From: Capnocytophaga sputigena
GTDB lineage: Bacteria > Bacteroidota > Bacteroidia > Flavobacteriales > Flavobacteriaceae
DNA length: 64,000 nt
Reading direction: 5' to 3'
Assembly (NCBI RefSeq): GCF_900446695.1
Contig: NZ_UAVP01000008.1
Coordinates: 310,001-374,000, forward strand
Positions 34,553 to 42,451 of this stretch are shown one piece after another. Under the pieces are notes generated by a model. It was not told the origin of the DNA, did no database searches, and worked only from the letters and a program-made list of their open reading frames with translations. A program made the position numbers and the translations under genes. Each line of letters opens with the position of its first letter. Position 1 is the first letter of the stretch.

Positions 34553-35320
34553 TTATTTCAAAAACACCCCCCAATTCACTCCAAAGAATAAACAAAAAAC
34601 GAATAATACAAGGAGTACTAAAATAGTTATTGTAACATTGGTCTCTATCTTTTTCCAACCTCCATAAATCCCATAAACACTCATACTTAACTGCAAAAAT
34701 GGCTCTGTAGAAGTTATCATAGCTATAACAATAAAAGGTATAGTGATAACAGATACCCCTTTAGGTAGTAGATAAATACTTCCACATAAAATCGACATAA
34801 ATAAAGTTGCAGCACCTATCAGAATCAAAAAACTTATACAGCTATGAGCTACATTCACTGAAGGGTGTTGCAGAATAAAAGGGCGTTGGGTTTTGGCATA
34901 CTGCTCAGCTTTGGGTTGCTCGTCGATAGGTGTAAAATCGAGGTGTATTTTGTATTTAGGAATGGGGGTATTCACAAAGGCTTTCACTTCAGGCGTGAAG
35001 AAAATATTAGGATTAATCATCTTGAGGTCTTTGAGCAAACGCTGCATTGTATCACCATCCAACACATTGTAACGCAAGTATTGTGGTGCTTTGCCTTTCA
35101 CAGCAAATTCATAGTAAATACAATAAGTAGTTGTGCCTCTATAGTAAGTTCCTTTTTCATAACATCGCACCGAGAGTATATCCTTTATTTTTATAGGTTT
35201 CATATTAGGGAGAGGAGTACAAGTAGTCCTCAGCACACCGTTTTCAATATGAACAGCGTGCTTGCAAAGCCCTAAAGAGAAGACTCTTAAAGCGGCACTA
35301 GCTTTGTATTTTCTTTCCAT
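34553..35320 (-). CDS. Membrane protein of unknown family, paralogue A
   Basis: 255 residues. A soluble N-terminal part of about 165 residues (PH-like alternation of strands: AVHIENGVLRTTC, IKIKDILSVRCYEK, YYEFAVKGKAPQYLRY) is followed by about four membrane helices (about 165-250) with glycine-rich turns. The stretch PIDEQP, YAKTQRPFILQHPSV just before the first helix is almost identical in the neighbouring paralogue. I do not recognise a named family. Topology suggests a cytoplasmic lipid- or membrane-facing domain on an inner-membrane anchor. Confidence 0.7.
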   Translation of the reverse strand: MERKYKASAALRVFSLGLCKHAVHIENGVLRTTCTPLPNMKPIKIKDILSVRCYEKGTYYRGTTTYCIYYEFAVKGKAPQYLRYNVLDGDTMQRLLKDLKMINPNIFFTPEVKAFVNTPIPKYKIHLDFTPIDEQPKAEQYAKTQRPFILQHPSVNVAHSCISFLILIGAATLFMSILCGSIYLLPKGVSVITIPFIVIAMITSTEPFLQLSMSVYGIYGGWKKIETNVTITILVLLVLFVFCLFFGVNWGVFLK

Positions 35321-35533
35321 TTTTTATTTTTATTAAAAGCCCACGAATTTCACGAATTTAAGACTACACACCTCTCACATACTCCGCTGCGCTAACTCAC
35401 TAACTTCCTTCAAAGGGATAACCTCCCCCCGTCACATACTCCGCTCTCGCGGACTTCCTCCAAAGGGGAAAATGCGATGCAAAAGTGATAACACTCTGTT
35501 AATCAAGGTTTATTATTTTTTTCAACTCTTAAT
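35321..35533. other. Spacer with direct repeats between the two paralogues
   Basis: 213 bp. The end next to the start of paralogue A resembles the sequence upstream of paralogue B. CACATACTCCGCT occurs twice (35377-35389 and 35434-35446), each followed by a CTTCCTYCAAAGGG-type string. It looks like a degraded dispersed repeat; no gene seen. Confidence 0.5.
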
Positions 35534-36286
35534 TTATATTACAACTCCTAATGATCCAAATAACAGCCCTAAAAAGAGACAAATAGCAGCTATGTAAAGG
35601 TTTTTCTTTATTTTTCGCCAGCCATCAGAAGAACCATATAAAGCTAAAGACAGCCCCATCCCCACATTAAAAAGAGGAAAAAAACTTGCTGCCATTGGAG
35701 GAATGAACATAGAATTTGTTCTGCTTCCAAAACATCCTAATAAAACTCCCAAAACAATTGAATTCCCTATGAAAATAGGTGCCATAACTAAAATAATCAT
35801 CAGCCAATTATGAGCTACATCCACTGAAGGGTGTTGCAGAATAAAAGGGCGTTGGGTTTTGGCATACTGCTTAGCTTGGGGTTGCTCGTCGATAGGTGTA
35901 AAATCAAAATGAATTTTATAGGGCTTAATATATGTATTCATAAATGCCTTTATTTCAACAGAATACTCAACCTTAGGATTGAGCTGCCTTATATCTTTTA
36001 GTAGCTGTTGCATTTCTTTGGCGTCGAGCACATAAAACCTTAACAAACGATGTTCTTCACCTTTTACAACAAATTTATAATAGGTTTCATCTACATACCC
36101 TCCTTTTGCCCATACTTTTTTAGTATAACACTGTATACAAGTAATATTCTCTATTTTAATAGGTTTTATCCTAAACAGAAAACCACAAGTAGTACGCAAC
36201 ACCCCGTTTTTAATACTCACGGCGTGTTGAAAAATTCCTAAAGAGAGGACTCTTAAGGCGGTACTGGCTTTGTATTTCCTTTCCAT
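35534..36286 (-). CDS. Membrane protein of unknown family, paralogue B
   Basis: 250 residues, same architecture as paralogue A. The start (MERKYKAS, ALRVLSLG) and the pre-membrane block (PIDEQPQAKQYAKTQRPFIL) are near-identical; the ligand-side loops and the helices diverge. The ~25 bp upstream of both start codons are also shared, so the pair arose by local duplication and each copy kept its 5' region. Function unknown. Confidence 0.7.
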   Translation of the reverse strand: MERKYKASTALRVLSLGIFQHAVSIKNGVLRTTCGFLFRIKPIKIENITCIQCYTKKVWAKGGYVDETYYKFVVKGEEHRLLRFYVLDAKEMQQLLKDIRQLNPKVEYSVEIKAFMNTYIKPYKIHFDFTPIDEQPQAKQYAKTQRPFILQHPSVDVAHNWLMIILVMAPIFIGNSIVLGVLLGCFGSRTNSMFIPPMAASFFPLFNVGMGLSLALYGSSDGWRKIKKNLYIAAICLFLGLLFGSLGVVI

Positions 36287-36340
36287 TTTTTATTTTTATT
36301 AAAAACCTACAGATTGCACGGATTTTTACACATTTAGGAC

Positions 36341-36377
36341 TACATATCTCTTACTTCTTACCTCTTACCTCAACAAA
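36341..36377. repeat. 7-bp-period array, CTCTTAC type
   Basis: Heptamers (tacatat, ctcttac, ttcttac, ctcttac, ctcaaca) run into the stop codon of the 36370-36690 gene. Confidence 0.65.
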
Positions 36378-36690
36378 ACTCCCATTCTAATTGGTTTTTG
36401 GGATTTTCGGCTTCCCAATAGCGTTTCCACTGCTCTAAATCGGCAGTGATTTCGTGATAAACAGGCAGTTTTTTCAAGGCTCCACTGCGCATAAAAAGTA
36501 TCTTTATCTTGCGATACCCTACATCCGATGAAAATATATGCCACATCGTATCATTGATATGAGGCTCCTGACCGGTATGAATGAAAAAAGCATCGTTGAG
36601 TGCCTCTATAAAACCTATATAGGTTCTGCACTTACTCGCCTCCACCATCGCGATATATTCTTTTTCTTCTTCAAAAGGAAAATCTTTCAT
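36370..36690 (-). CDS. Small soluble hypothetical protein
   Basis: 106 residues from ATG 36690. A longer frame to a TTG at 36741 is rejected because the promoter-like TATTTTTG lies inside it. The order helix (IGFIEALNDAFF), loop, helix (INDTMWHIFSSD), strand (IKILFMRSG), helix (EITADLEQWKRYWEAE) faintly recalls barstar-type inhibitors, but key residues cannot be matched by eye, so I do not name it. It sits between paralogue B and a serine hydrolase. Confidence 0.6.
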   Translation of the reverse strand: MKDFPFEEEKEYIAMVEASKCRTYIGFIEALNDAFFIHTGQEPHINDTMWHIFSSDVGYRKIKILFMRSGALKKLPVYHEITADLEQWKRYWEAENPKNQLEWEFC

Positions 36691-36703
36691 AATTATAGTC
36701 AAA

Positions 36704-36711
36704 CAAAAATA
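36704..36711 (-). promoter_or_regulatory. -7 box upstream of the 106-residue gene
   Basis: TATTTTTG on the minus strand, 13 nt before ATG 36690, within the 29-bp segment (36694-36722) shared with the rlmB upstream region. No clear -33 box. Confidence 0.45.
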
Positions 36712-36757
36712 AATTGTGAATAAATCGTAGCCCCTGCCCAAAAGGTTTTATTAGTGT

Positions 36758-36776
36758 GGGCGTTTGCAAAACGCCC
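36758..36776. repeat. REP-like palindrome, family A
   Basis: GGGCGTTTGCAAAACGCCC, identical to the copy at 10289; just downstream of the serine hydrolase gene. Confidence 0.8.
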
Positions 36777-36780
36777 CTAC

Positions 36781-36890
36781 AGCACTGACCCCTGACCCCT
36801 GATACCTGACCCCTGATACCTGACCCCTGATACCTGACCCCTGATACCTGACCCCTGATACCTGATACCTGATACCTAAATCCTGATCCC
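36781..36890. repeat. Longest 7-bp-period array, CCTGATA/CCTGACC alternating
   Basis: About 15 heptamers; in the middle CCTGACC and CCTGATA alternate regularly, giving a 14-bp higher-order repeat. It covers the stop codon of the serine hydrolase gene (36876-36878), so the last residues are repeat-encoded. Confidence 0.85.
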
Positions 36891-38030
36891 TAACATCTTA
36901 TACGCCTCATCGATATAGTCGTAGATGTCTTGAGGGTAGATAGTTTCTTCGGAGGGTTTGGAGGCAGTGTCGTGTCCTAAGCGCACAATGATAACATCAT
37001 CCGTAAGATTGGCAATCACATATTGCCCTAAGTGTCCGCGCATCATAAAGAAGTGAATCCCTTTATAGTCTAACAACCACCAGCCATAACCATACTGCGG
37101 ACTCTCGGCAAAGCGCGGTTGCACTGAGGTGGCTACAAAAGTGGAGTCTAACAACTGTTTGCCATTCCATTTGCCGTGGTCTCGATAGAGTTTCCCCAAA
37201 CGGGCGAAATCACGTGCATTAGAGGCAATACAGCAATACGCTTTTTCCAATCCGCTCTCCTCGCTATCCAATTGCCAAAGCGCATCACTCTCACAACCCA
37301 TTGGTTGCCAAAGACTCTCAGTGAGGTATTGAGTAAGCGTTTTGCCTGTAGCTTTTTCTAAAACCATCCCCAATAGAAAAGTATTTCCACTGAGGTATTT
37401 AAACGATTTGCCTGGGGATGACGTAATTTTTAAGTGCAACATCTTCTCGCGGAATTCCTTGTCAAAATAAGCGCGAGTAGTGATAGAGAAAGGGTTGTAG
37501 TACGACTCGTCCCAATCGAGACCCGACGCCATAGAAGAGAGGTCGCCTACGGTGAGTTGTGCCGCCAAACCTTCTTTGTATTCAGGAAAAAAATCGCTCA
37601 CTTTTTGGTCGAGGCTCTTGATATAGCCATCGGCAATAGCCCTACCCAAAAGTGCTGACACATAGCTCTTCGCCATAGAAAACGAATTGCTCATACTTTT
37701 AGAATTGTAGTTATCAAAATACTGTTCGTGCCAAATGCTATCCCCTTTGATGATGAGAAAAGCCACAGTGCCGTATTTTTGATGTGCATTTTGCAGTTCG
37801 GGAGTTTCGGGAGTTTTGTTGTAATCCAAAGAAATCGCCCAAGGGTGAGCAGCGGAACTTTTGGCAATCGTACGATTGTCAAAATACGTATAATCATCGA
37901 GAAAAGTAGTGGTATGTCCTGTGCCATAGACCATTGCCACTGCTTTGAGGATATAGCCATAGCCAGTGAGGTAGAGCGTAGCTATCACTAAACACAAGAA
38001 GCAAAGCAAACCTAATAAAAACTTTTTCAT
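36876..38030 (-). CDS. Serine hydrolase of the beta-lactamase class C/esterase family
   Basis: 384 residues. An N-terminal membrane anchor or signal (LLGLLCFLCLVIATLYL) is followed by the penicillin-binding-like fold. The catalytic S118-MA-K121 is clear (NSFSMAKSYVSA), with a second-motif candidate in KYLSGNTFLLG and GHLGQ near the C terminus in place of KTG. That variation is common in family esterases, D-aminopeptidases and 6-aminohexanoate-hydrolase-like proteins, so it need not be a true beta-lactamase. It is probably periplasmic, facing the inner membrane. Its stop codon falls inside a tandem heptamer array. Confidence 0.85.
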   Translation of the reverse strand: MKKFLLGLLCFLCLVIATLYLTGYGYILKAVAMVYGTGHTTTFLDDYTYFDNRTIAKSSAAHPWAISLDYNKTPETPELQNAHQKYGTVAFLIIKGDSIWHEQYFDNYNSKSMSNSFSMAKSYVSALLGRAIADGYIKSLDQKVSDFFPEYKEGLAAQLTVGDLSSMASGLDWDESYYNPFSITTRAYFDKEFREKMLHLKITSSPGKSFKYLSGNTFLLGMVLEKATGKTLTQYLTESLWQPMGCESDALWQLDSEESGLEKAYCCIASNARDFARLGKLYRDHGKWNGKQLLDSTFVATSVQPRFAESPQYGYGWWLLDYKGIHFFMMRGHLGQYVIANLTDDVIIVRLGHDTASKPSEETIYPQDIYDYIDEAYKMLGIRI

Positions 38031-38134
38031 AGAGAAGCATTTTTGTTACTGCCGACAAAGATACTACATAATTAGCGAATTAACAAATCGGTAAATTTGT
38101 AAATTAGTGAATTAGCTAATTAGCAAATTATTCC

Positions 38135-38142
38135 TACCTTTG
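38135..38142 (+). promoter_or_regulatory. -7 box of the ketosynthase-like gene
   Basis: TACCTTTG, 38 nt before the ATG. At -33 only TTAG (38112-38115) is seen, within an AATTAGC-rich repeat tract. Confidence 0.45.
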
Positions 38143-38180
38143 CCCACAAATAACAACTTTTCACTATTCACTATTCACTT

Positions 38181-38723
38181 ATGAAGACCTGCACTATAGA
38201 AAACAATACCATCACTCTAAACGGTTCAGTGCTTTTCACTGATAAAAGCGACTCATTTGCCGATTTCTCCAAAAAAGCCCTCAAAGCCCTGCAAATGGAG
38301 TATCCTAAATTCTTCAAAATGGATAACCTCAGCAAGCTCGCTTTCTTAGCCGCCGAAGTATTGTTACGTCCGTTTTCACAATCTGAGAAAAACGGTGTAG
38401 CCTTAGTATTTGCCAATCGCTCTGCCAGCCTCGATACTGACCGCAAACATCAGGCATCTATTGCCAATCCGCAGGAATATTACCCCAGTCCGGCGGTATT
38501 TGTTTACACCCTGCCCAACATCTGTTTAGGTGAAATAAGCATACGTCACCAACTGAAAACCGAAAACAGTTTTTTTGTATTCGATAGTTACGAGGAGGCA
38601 CAACCCTTTTTAGAGCAATACAGCAACTCTCTTTTAGCGCAAGGCAAAGCCCAAAGTGTGCTTACAGCTTGGGTTGAATTCTTAGACGATGATTATAGGG
38701 CAATTTGCCAATTAGCAGATTAG
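38181..38723 (+). CDS. Small ketosynthase-like protein of a polyene/resorcinol-type lipid locus
   Basis: 180 residues. The pattern MEYPKFFKMDNLSKLAFLAAE, VALVFANRSASLDTDRKHQ and SPAVFVYTLPNICLGEISIR matches the truncated 3-oxoacyl-ACP-synthase-like proteins I recall from flavobacterial aryl-polyene and dialkylresorcinol clusters. It corresponds to the N-terminal part of a ketosynthase and has no active-site Cys, His, His set, so it is probably a structural or chain-length partner. The ACP and full ketosynthase genes lie 0.9 kb downstream, beyond an inserted toxin-antitoxin pair. Confidence 0.75.
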   Translation: MKTCTIENNTITLNGSVLFTDKSDSFADFSKKALKALQMEYPKFFKMDNLSKLAFLAAEVLLRPFSQSEKNGVALVFANRSASLDTDRKHQASIANPQEYYPSPAVFVYTLPNICLGEISIRHQLKTENSFFVFDSYEEAQPFLEQYSNSLLAQGKAQSVLTAWVEFLDDDYRAICQLAD

Positions 38724-38727
38724 CTAA

Positions 38728-38759
38728 TTTGCTCATTTGCTAATTCTTCACTATCTTTG
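38728..38759 (+). promoter_or_regulatory. Promoter of the antitoxin gene
   Basis: TTTG (38728-38731), 20 nt, TATCTTTG (38752-38759). Bases 38736-38760 are identical to 39574-39598 in the ACP promoter. Confidence 0.75.
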
Positions 38760-38777
38760 CAAAAAAAATAGATTATT

Positions 38778-39014
38778 ATGCCTTATACCATTACCATAGA
38801 CGATAGTAGCAAACAAGCTTTACTATTTGTAGAATACGCCAAAAGTCTTGATTTTGCCCGTGTTACTAAATCTTCAATTTTCTCTAATAAAGAACTAACA
38901 GCTAAAGAAAAAGCTTTTAAAGAGATGATTACAGAGAGAGTAAAAGAAGTAAAAGCCGTGAGAACTGGCAAAGTACAAACACGTGATTTAGACGAAGTGC
39001 TCAATGAACTATAG
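38778..39014 (+). CDS. Antitoxin of a RelBE/ParDE-like pair
   Basis: 78 residues, no signal peptide. A short N-terminal strand (YTITIDD) is followed by helices with many charged residues (NKELTAKEKAFKEMITERVKE) and a C-terminal tail (TRDLDEVLNEL) that would wrap the toxin. The 3' end overlaps the toxin gene by 11 nt. Size, order and overlap are those of type II antitoxins; exact family uncertain. Confidence 0.75.
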   Translation: MPYTITIDDSSKQALLFVEYAKSLDFARVTKSSIFSNKELTAKEKAFKEMITERVKEVKAVRTGKVQTRDLDEVLNEL

Positions 39015-39363
39015 TTTTAGAACAATGGCTTCTTTTGAAAAAGACCTTAAGAAGCTAGGTAAGAAGTACAAAAGCCTCAAAGAAGACTTTAAAAAACTTA
39101 AGGAAGAAATACAAGAAAATCCTTTCTTAGGAACTGACTTAGGAGAGGGATTTAAGAAAATTCGTATCAACATTACTTCTAAGGCTCAAGGTAAAAGAGG
39201 AGGAGGGCGTGTTATCACACACGAAATACTCGTAAATGTAAACACAGAAGATGAAACAAAAAATGTACTTTTTGTCGCTTTGTATGATAAAAGTGAAACA
39301 GACTCAGTTGATATGAAAATTATTAAAGAAGTAGTGGAAGAGTATTACACTGAAGAATCATAA
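39004..39363 (+). CDS. RelE/ParE-superfamily toxin
   Basis: 119 residues, strongly basic N-terminal half. The start YSFRTMASFEKDLKKLGKKY and the strand segment FKKIRINI are RelE/ParE-like; the later VLFVALYDKSE matches the final strands. An insertion SKAQGKRGGGRVITHEIL sits where active-site loops lie. In RelE-type toxins this fold cuts mRNA at the ribosome, in ParE it poisons gyrase; which applies here cannot be said. The pair interrupts a lipid-synthesis gene set. Confidence 0.78.
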   Translation: MNYSFRTMASFEKDLKKLGKKYKSLKEDFKKLKEEIQENPFLGTDLGEGFKKIRINITSKAQGKRGGGRVITHEILVNVNTEDETKNVLFVALYDKSETDSVDMKIIKEVVEEYYTEES

Positions 39364-39370
39364 AAACTTT

Positions 39371-39475
39371 ATGGATTTATACAAAGAAACTGATCTTCTA
39401 ATCAACATTTTAAAGCAGAAAGAACATAAAAGATTAGGAAGCCACTCAGAACTTTTTGGCAAAAACAAAAGATAG
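39371..39475 (+). CDS. Possible small gene after the toxin (34 residues)
   Basis: The ATG lies 7 nt after the toxin stop. The product is charged, with a final SELFGKNKR. It has no family that I recognise; it may be a remnant that came with the toxin-antitoxin pair, or noise. Confidence 0.3.
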   Translation: MDLYKETDLLINILKQKEHKRLGSHSELFGKNKR

Positions 39476-39565
39476 AAATACTTAATACAAGTTTCTTCTG
39501 TGATATAAATACAATTGATACTTCTTAAACACCTCTTTTGTCGCTCAATCGGCTAATTCCCGAAA

Positions 39566-39597
39566 TTTGCTAATTTGCTAATTCTTCACTATCTTTG
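39566..39597 (+). promoter_or_regulatory. Promoter of the ACP-ketosynthase operon
   Basis: TTTG (39566-39569), 20 nt, TATCTTTG (39590-39597). It shares 25 identical bases with the antitoxin promoter. Confidence 0.75.
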
Positions 39598-39621
39598 CCC
39601 CCTGATATTAATATATTTATA

Positions 39622-39879
39622 ATGGACGCACTTATTTTAGAACTCAAGAACAAAATTATTGAAGTACTCAACTTAGAAGAAGTAACCCCCGAGGATATCG
39701 ATGAAAACGAGCCCCTCTTTGGCACTGGCTTAGCCCTCGACTCTATCGATGCTCTTGAACTTATCGTACTACTCGACAAAAATTATGGTATCCGCTTAGA
39801 CGACCCTAAAAAAGGAAAAGAAATCTTCCAATCGGTGAAAACAATGGCTGATTACATCACCGCTCACCGCACCAAATAA
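39622..39879 (+). CDS. Acyl carrier protein
   Basis: 85 residues from ATG 39622; an upstream TTG at 39595 overlaps the -7 box and is rejected. The phosphopantetheine site is Ser41 in LALDSIDALELI, followed by acidic helix II. It is not the fatty-acid AcpP type (which reads GADSLD) but a specialised carrier, as used in aryl-polyene or resorcinol synthesis. The ketosynthase gene starts 2 nt later, so the two are translationally linked. Confidence 0.9.
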   Translation: MDALILELKNKIIEVLNLEEVTPEDIDENEPLFGTGLALDSIDALELIVLLDKNYGIRLDDPKKGKEIFQSVKTMADYITAHRTK

Positions 39880-39881
39880 CA

Positions 39882-41078
39882 ATGCCAAAAAAAATAGTCA
39901 TCACGGGAATGGGAATTAACTCTTCGATAGGCAATACTGTCGGAAAGCATTTTTATGCCCTTACCCATCGCCAAGCAGGGATTAGCAGGATTGAAAATAT
40001 AGCAACCATTCACGCTGATCACATCAAAGTAGGCGAAATCAAACGCACAAATGCTGAGCTTTTTAGCGCTTTGGGATTACCCGAAGTAAACGCCTATTCG
40101 CGCACCTCTCTCTTGGGGATTATTGCCCTGCAAGAAGCTATCGCGAATGCAAAACTGACTTCAAAAGACCTCTCACACAGCGGACTCATTATGGCTTCTA
40201 CGGTGGGCGGTATGGATATGACCGAAAACTATTTCTTCCGCTATGGCGATGAAGAACCCCTGCGACGCTATATTACTACTCACAACATAGGCGAGGTAAC
40301 TCACCAAATCGCTGATTACGTAGGCATAAAAGGCGTTGTAACCAGTGTGAGCACTGCCTGCTCTTCTTCGGCAAATGCTATCATAACGGCTATCAACCTG
40401 CTTCGTACTGGTAGAGCCAACTGCCTCATTGCCGGTGGTGCCGACGCCCTCTCTAAATTCACTATCAACGGCTTTAATACCCTGATGATTCTCTCGGATA
40501 CCGACTGCACGCCTTTCGACCAACATCGCAAGGGCTTAAACTTAGGGGAAGCTGGGGCTTTTTTGGTATTGGAAACCGAAGAAAATGCCCTACAACGCGG
40601 GGCTACTATATTAGCAGAAATCAAAGGGTGGGGCAATGCCAATGATGCTTATCACCAAACAGCCTCCTCCGCCGATGGCGAAGGTGCATTTTTAGCAATG
40701 CAAAAAGCCCTACAAATAGCAGGATTAACCCCCGCAGATATCGATTATATCAATGCACACGGCACGGCTACCGTAAACAACGATCTCTCCGAAAGTCGCG
40801 CCTTGATGCGTATCTTTGGCGAGCACACCCCCGATTTTAGTTCTACCAAAGCCTTTACGGGGCATACTTTGGCAGTAGCTTCGGCAGTAGAAGCAGTATT
40901 TAGTGTATTAGCCTTACAACACGGGGTGGTATTCCCTAACCTCAACTTCAGCACTCCAATGGAAGAAGTGCCTATCCGCCCACAAACCGAACTGAAATAC
41001 AAACCTATACAGCACGTGCTTTCTAACTCCTTTGGCTTTGGAGGGAACTGCTCAACGCTTATTTTAGGTAAGAGATAA
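39882..41078 (+). CDS. Beta-ketoacyl-ACP synthase (elongating ketosynthase)
   Basis: 398 residues. The Cys-His-His set is complete: C160 in VSTACSSSANA, H293 in NAHGTATVNND and H328 in FTGHTLAVA, with K323 before it. The fold is FabF-like; GHTLAVA replaces the GHTLGAA of FabF, as in polyene-type ketosynthases. With the adjacent ACP it would extend an acyl chain. No ketoreductase, dehydratase or ligase genes are seen here, so the other steps must come from elsewhere. The stop codon lies in a 7-bp-period array. Confidence 0.88.
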   Translation: MPKKIVITGMGINSSIGNTVGKHFYALTHRQAGISRIENIATIHADHIKVGEIKRTNAELFSALGLPEVNAYSRTSLLGIIALQEAIANAKLTSKDLSHSGLIMASTVGGMDMTENYFFRYGDEEPLRRYITTHNIGEVTHQIADYVGIKGVVTSVSTACSSSANAIITAINLLRTGRANCLIAGGADALSKFTINGFNTLMILSDTDCTPFDQHRKGLNLGEAGAFLVLETEENALQRGATILAEIKGWGNANDAYHQTASSADGEGAFLAMQKALQIAGLTPADIDYINAHGTATVNNDLSESRALMRIFGEHTPDFSSTKAFTGHTLAVASAVEAVFSVLALQHGVVFPNLNFSTPMEEVPIRPQTELKYKPIQHVLSNSFGFGGNCSTLILGKR

Positions 41079-41100
41079 GAGGTAAGAGGTAAGAATTAAA
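41068..41100. repeat. 7-bp-period array over the ketosynthase stop codon
   Basis: Heptamers GGTAAGA, GATAAGA, GGTAAGA, GGTAAGA, ATTAAAT; the first two encode the last residues and stop. Confidence 0.75.
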
Positions 41101-41272
41101 TAGAGTTGCAGAGAAAACGATGAAAATATATGTTAGGACAAAGAAAAGCAATAGTTTGGTGCAGTAATTATTCTTTGTTTTTACTTCTGTTAAAAAAGTT
41201 AAACTTTATTAATTATTTGGTTGTTAGGTTCTTATTCTATAGATTTGTACTCTAATCTTAAAAAATCATATT

Positions 41273-41707
41273 ATGAAACAGGCTCTTAAAAACAACTTGA
41301 TAGTCGTATCGCTTTACATTTTAGCGGGATTTATCTTCAACGGATACCTACCTTATATGTTAGTTGTATTCCTAATACTATCGGCAACCGTTTCTTACTT
41401 TTTGTTCAGAAGAAAAAGTAAAGAGGAAACCCGCAAGGGATTATTGCTTATGCACGTTCCTTTTCTGTTAATTTTAATGGTAGCTGCTTTGTTTCTCAAC
41501 AATATAAGGGTAGTACTTCCTTATTTGCTTTTTGTACCTGCTGTTGTATATTTAGTGTATTGTGCTATATTTTCAGAAAGAAAAGTGCTGTTTTTTGCAG
41601 GAATCATAGCCTTATCTGTTATTAGCGTAGCTACCTACAACGAAATTTCAGGGACAAATGAAATATTTGATGTAAGCTACTACTCGAGATTCATTACACA
41701 AAAATAA
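41273..41707 (+). CDS. Small four-helix membrane protein
   Basis: 144 residues with four predicted membrane helices (about 7-26, 29-46, 60-77, 80-130 in two parts) and short charged loops (FRRKSKEETRKG). No recognised family. Single gene with a strong terminator. Confidence 0.7.
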   Translation: MKQALKNNLIVVSLYILAGFIFNGYLPYMLVVFLILSATVSYFLFRRKSKEETRKGLLLMHVPFLLILMVAALFLNNIRVVLPYLLFVPAVVYLVYCAIFSERKVLFFAGIIALSVISVATYNEISGTNEIFDVSYYSRFITQK

Positions 41708-41714
41708 AATTTAG

Positions 41715-41749
41715 AAAAACCCGATTTTATTACCTAAAATCGGGTTTTT
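41715..41749 (+). terminator. Terminator after the 144-residue membrane protein gene
   Basis: 15-bp perfect stem (41715-41729 with 41735-41749), loop TTACC, ending in a T-run. Confidence 0.9.
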
Positions 41750-41800
41750 CTATTGCTTATAAGGGGAGAATCCAAAAAAAAATGGTTATTAGATTACAAA

Positions 41801-41846
41801 ACCTATCCCCTGATACCTGACACCTATTACCTGACACCTGATTATG
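41801..41846. repeat. 7-bp-period array abutting the rnhB start
   Basis: CCTATCC, CCTGATA, CCTGACA, CCTATTA, CCTGACA, CCTGATT, then directly the ATG. Confidence 0.8.
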
Positions 41847-42440
41847 TTACAATTATTCTATCATTCTTCATTAGAAGCGGGTACTGATGAGGCAGGGCGC
41901 GGCTGTTTGGCGGGTCCTGTAACAGCGGCAGGTGTGATATTGCCCCCCGACTTCAAAAACGACCTCCTCACCGATTCCAAACAACTTACCGAAAAGCAGC
42001 GCAACCTCTTGCGACCTATCATCGAGCGTGAGGCGGTAGCGTATGCTGTTTGTCACGTACTCCCTGCCGAAATAGACGAACTGAATATCCTCCGCGCTTC
42101 TATCACCGCTATGCACCGCGCTATTGCTCAGCTCTCCCCTACCCCCGAATTTATTGCAGTAGACGGCAATAAGTTTGTGCCTTACCAGAAAATTCCTTAT
42201 GCTTGTGTGGTGAAAGGCGACGGCAAAATACAAACCATCGCGGCAGCTTCGATACTTGCGAAAACCTACCGCGATGCCTATATGGAAGACCTTGCCCAAC
42301 AGTTCCCTGAGTACCATTGGCAGCAAAACAAAGGCTATCCCACCCCCGAACACCGCAAAGCTATCGCCGAACACGGCGCTACTGAGCACCACCGCAAAAC
42401 GTTTCAGTTACTGCCCGTGGAACAGTTGAGTTTGTTTTAA
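41844..42440 (+). CDS. rnhB: Ribonuclease HII
   Basis: 198 residues. The catalytic start is [14 protein letters not shown] (D and E about 14-15); the later acidic positions are in [10 protein letters not shown] and FIAVDGNKF, and the C-terminal His/Asp region is [14 protein letters not shown]. It removes ribonucleotides from DNA. The ATG directly follows a heptamer array, leaving no visible Shine-Dalgarno site, which is normal in Bacteroidota. Confidence 0.95.
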   Translation: MLQLFYHSSLEAGTDEAGRGCLAGPVTAAGVILPPDFKNDLLTDSKQLTEKQRNLLRPIIEREAVAYAVCHVLPAEIDELNILRASITAMHRAIAQLSPTPEFIAVDGNKFVPYQKIPYACVVKGDGKIQTIAAASILAKTYRDAYMEDLAQQFPEYHWQQNKGYPTPEHRKAIAEHGATEHHRKTFQLLPVEQLSLF

Positions 42441-42451
42441 GGGGAGGAGGA

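Noticed and set aside
36370-36690. Barstar identity for the 106-residue protein
   Set aside because: The secondary-structure order is suggestive but no diagnostic residues could be matched and no barnase-like gene is adjacent.
36781-36890. Regular short repeats that could be taken for a CRISPR array
   Set aside because: The unit is 7/14 bp with no unique spacers, and no cas genes are present.
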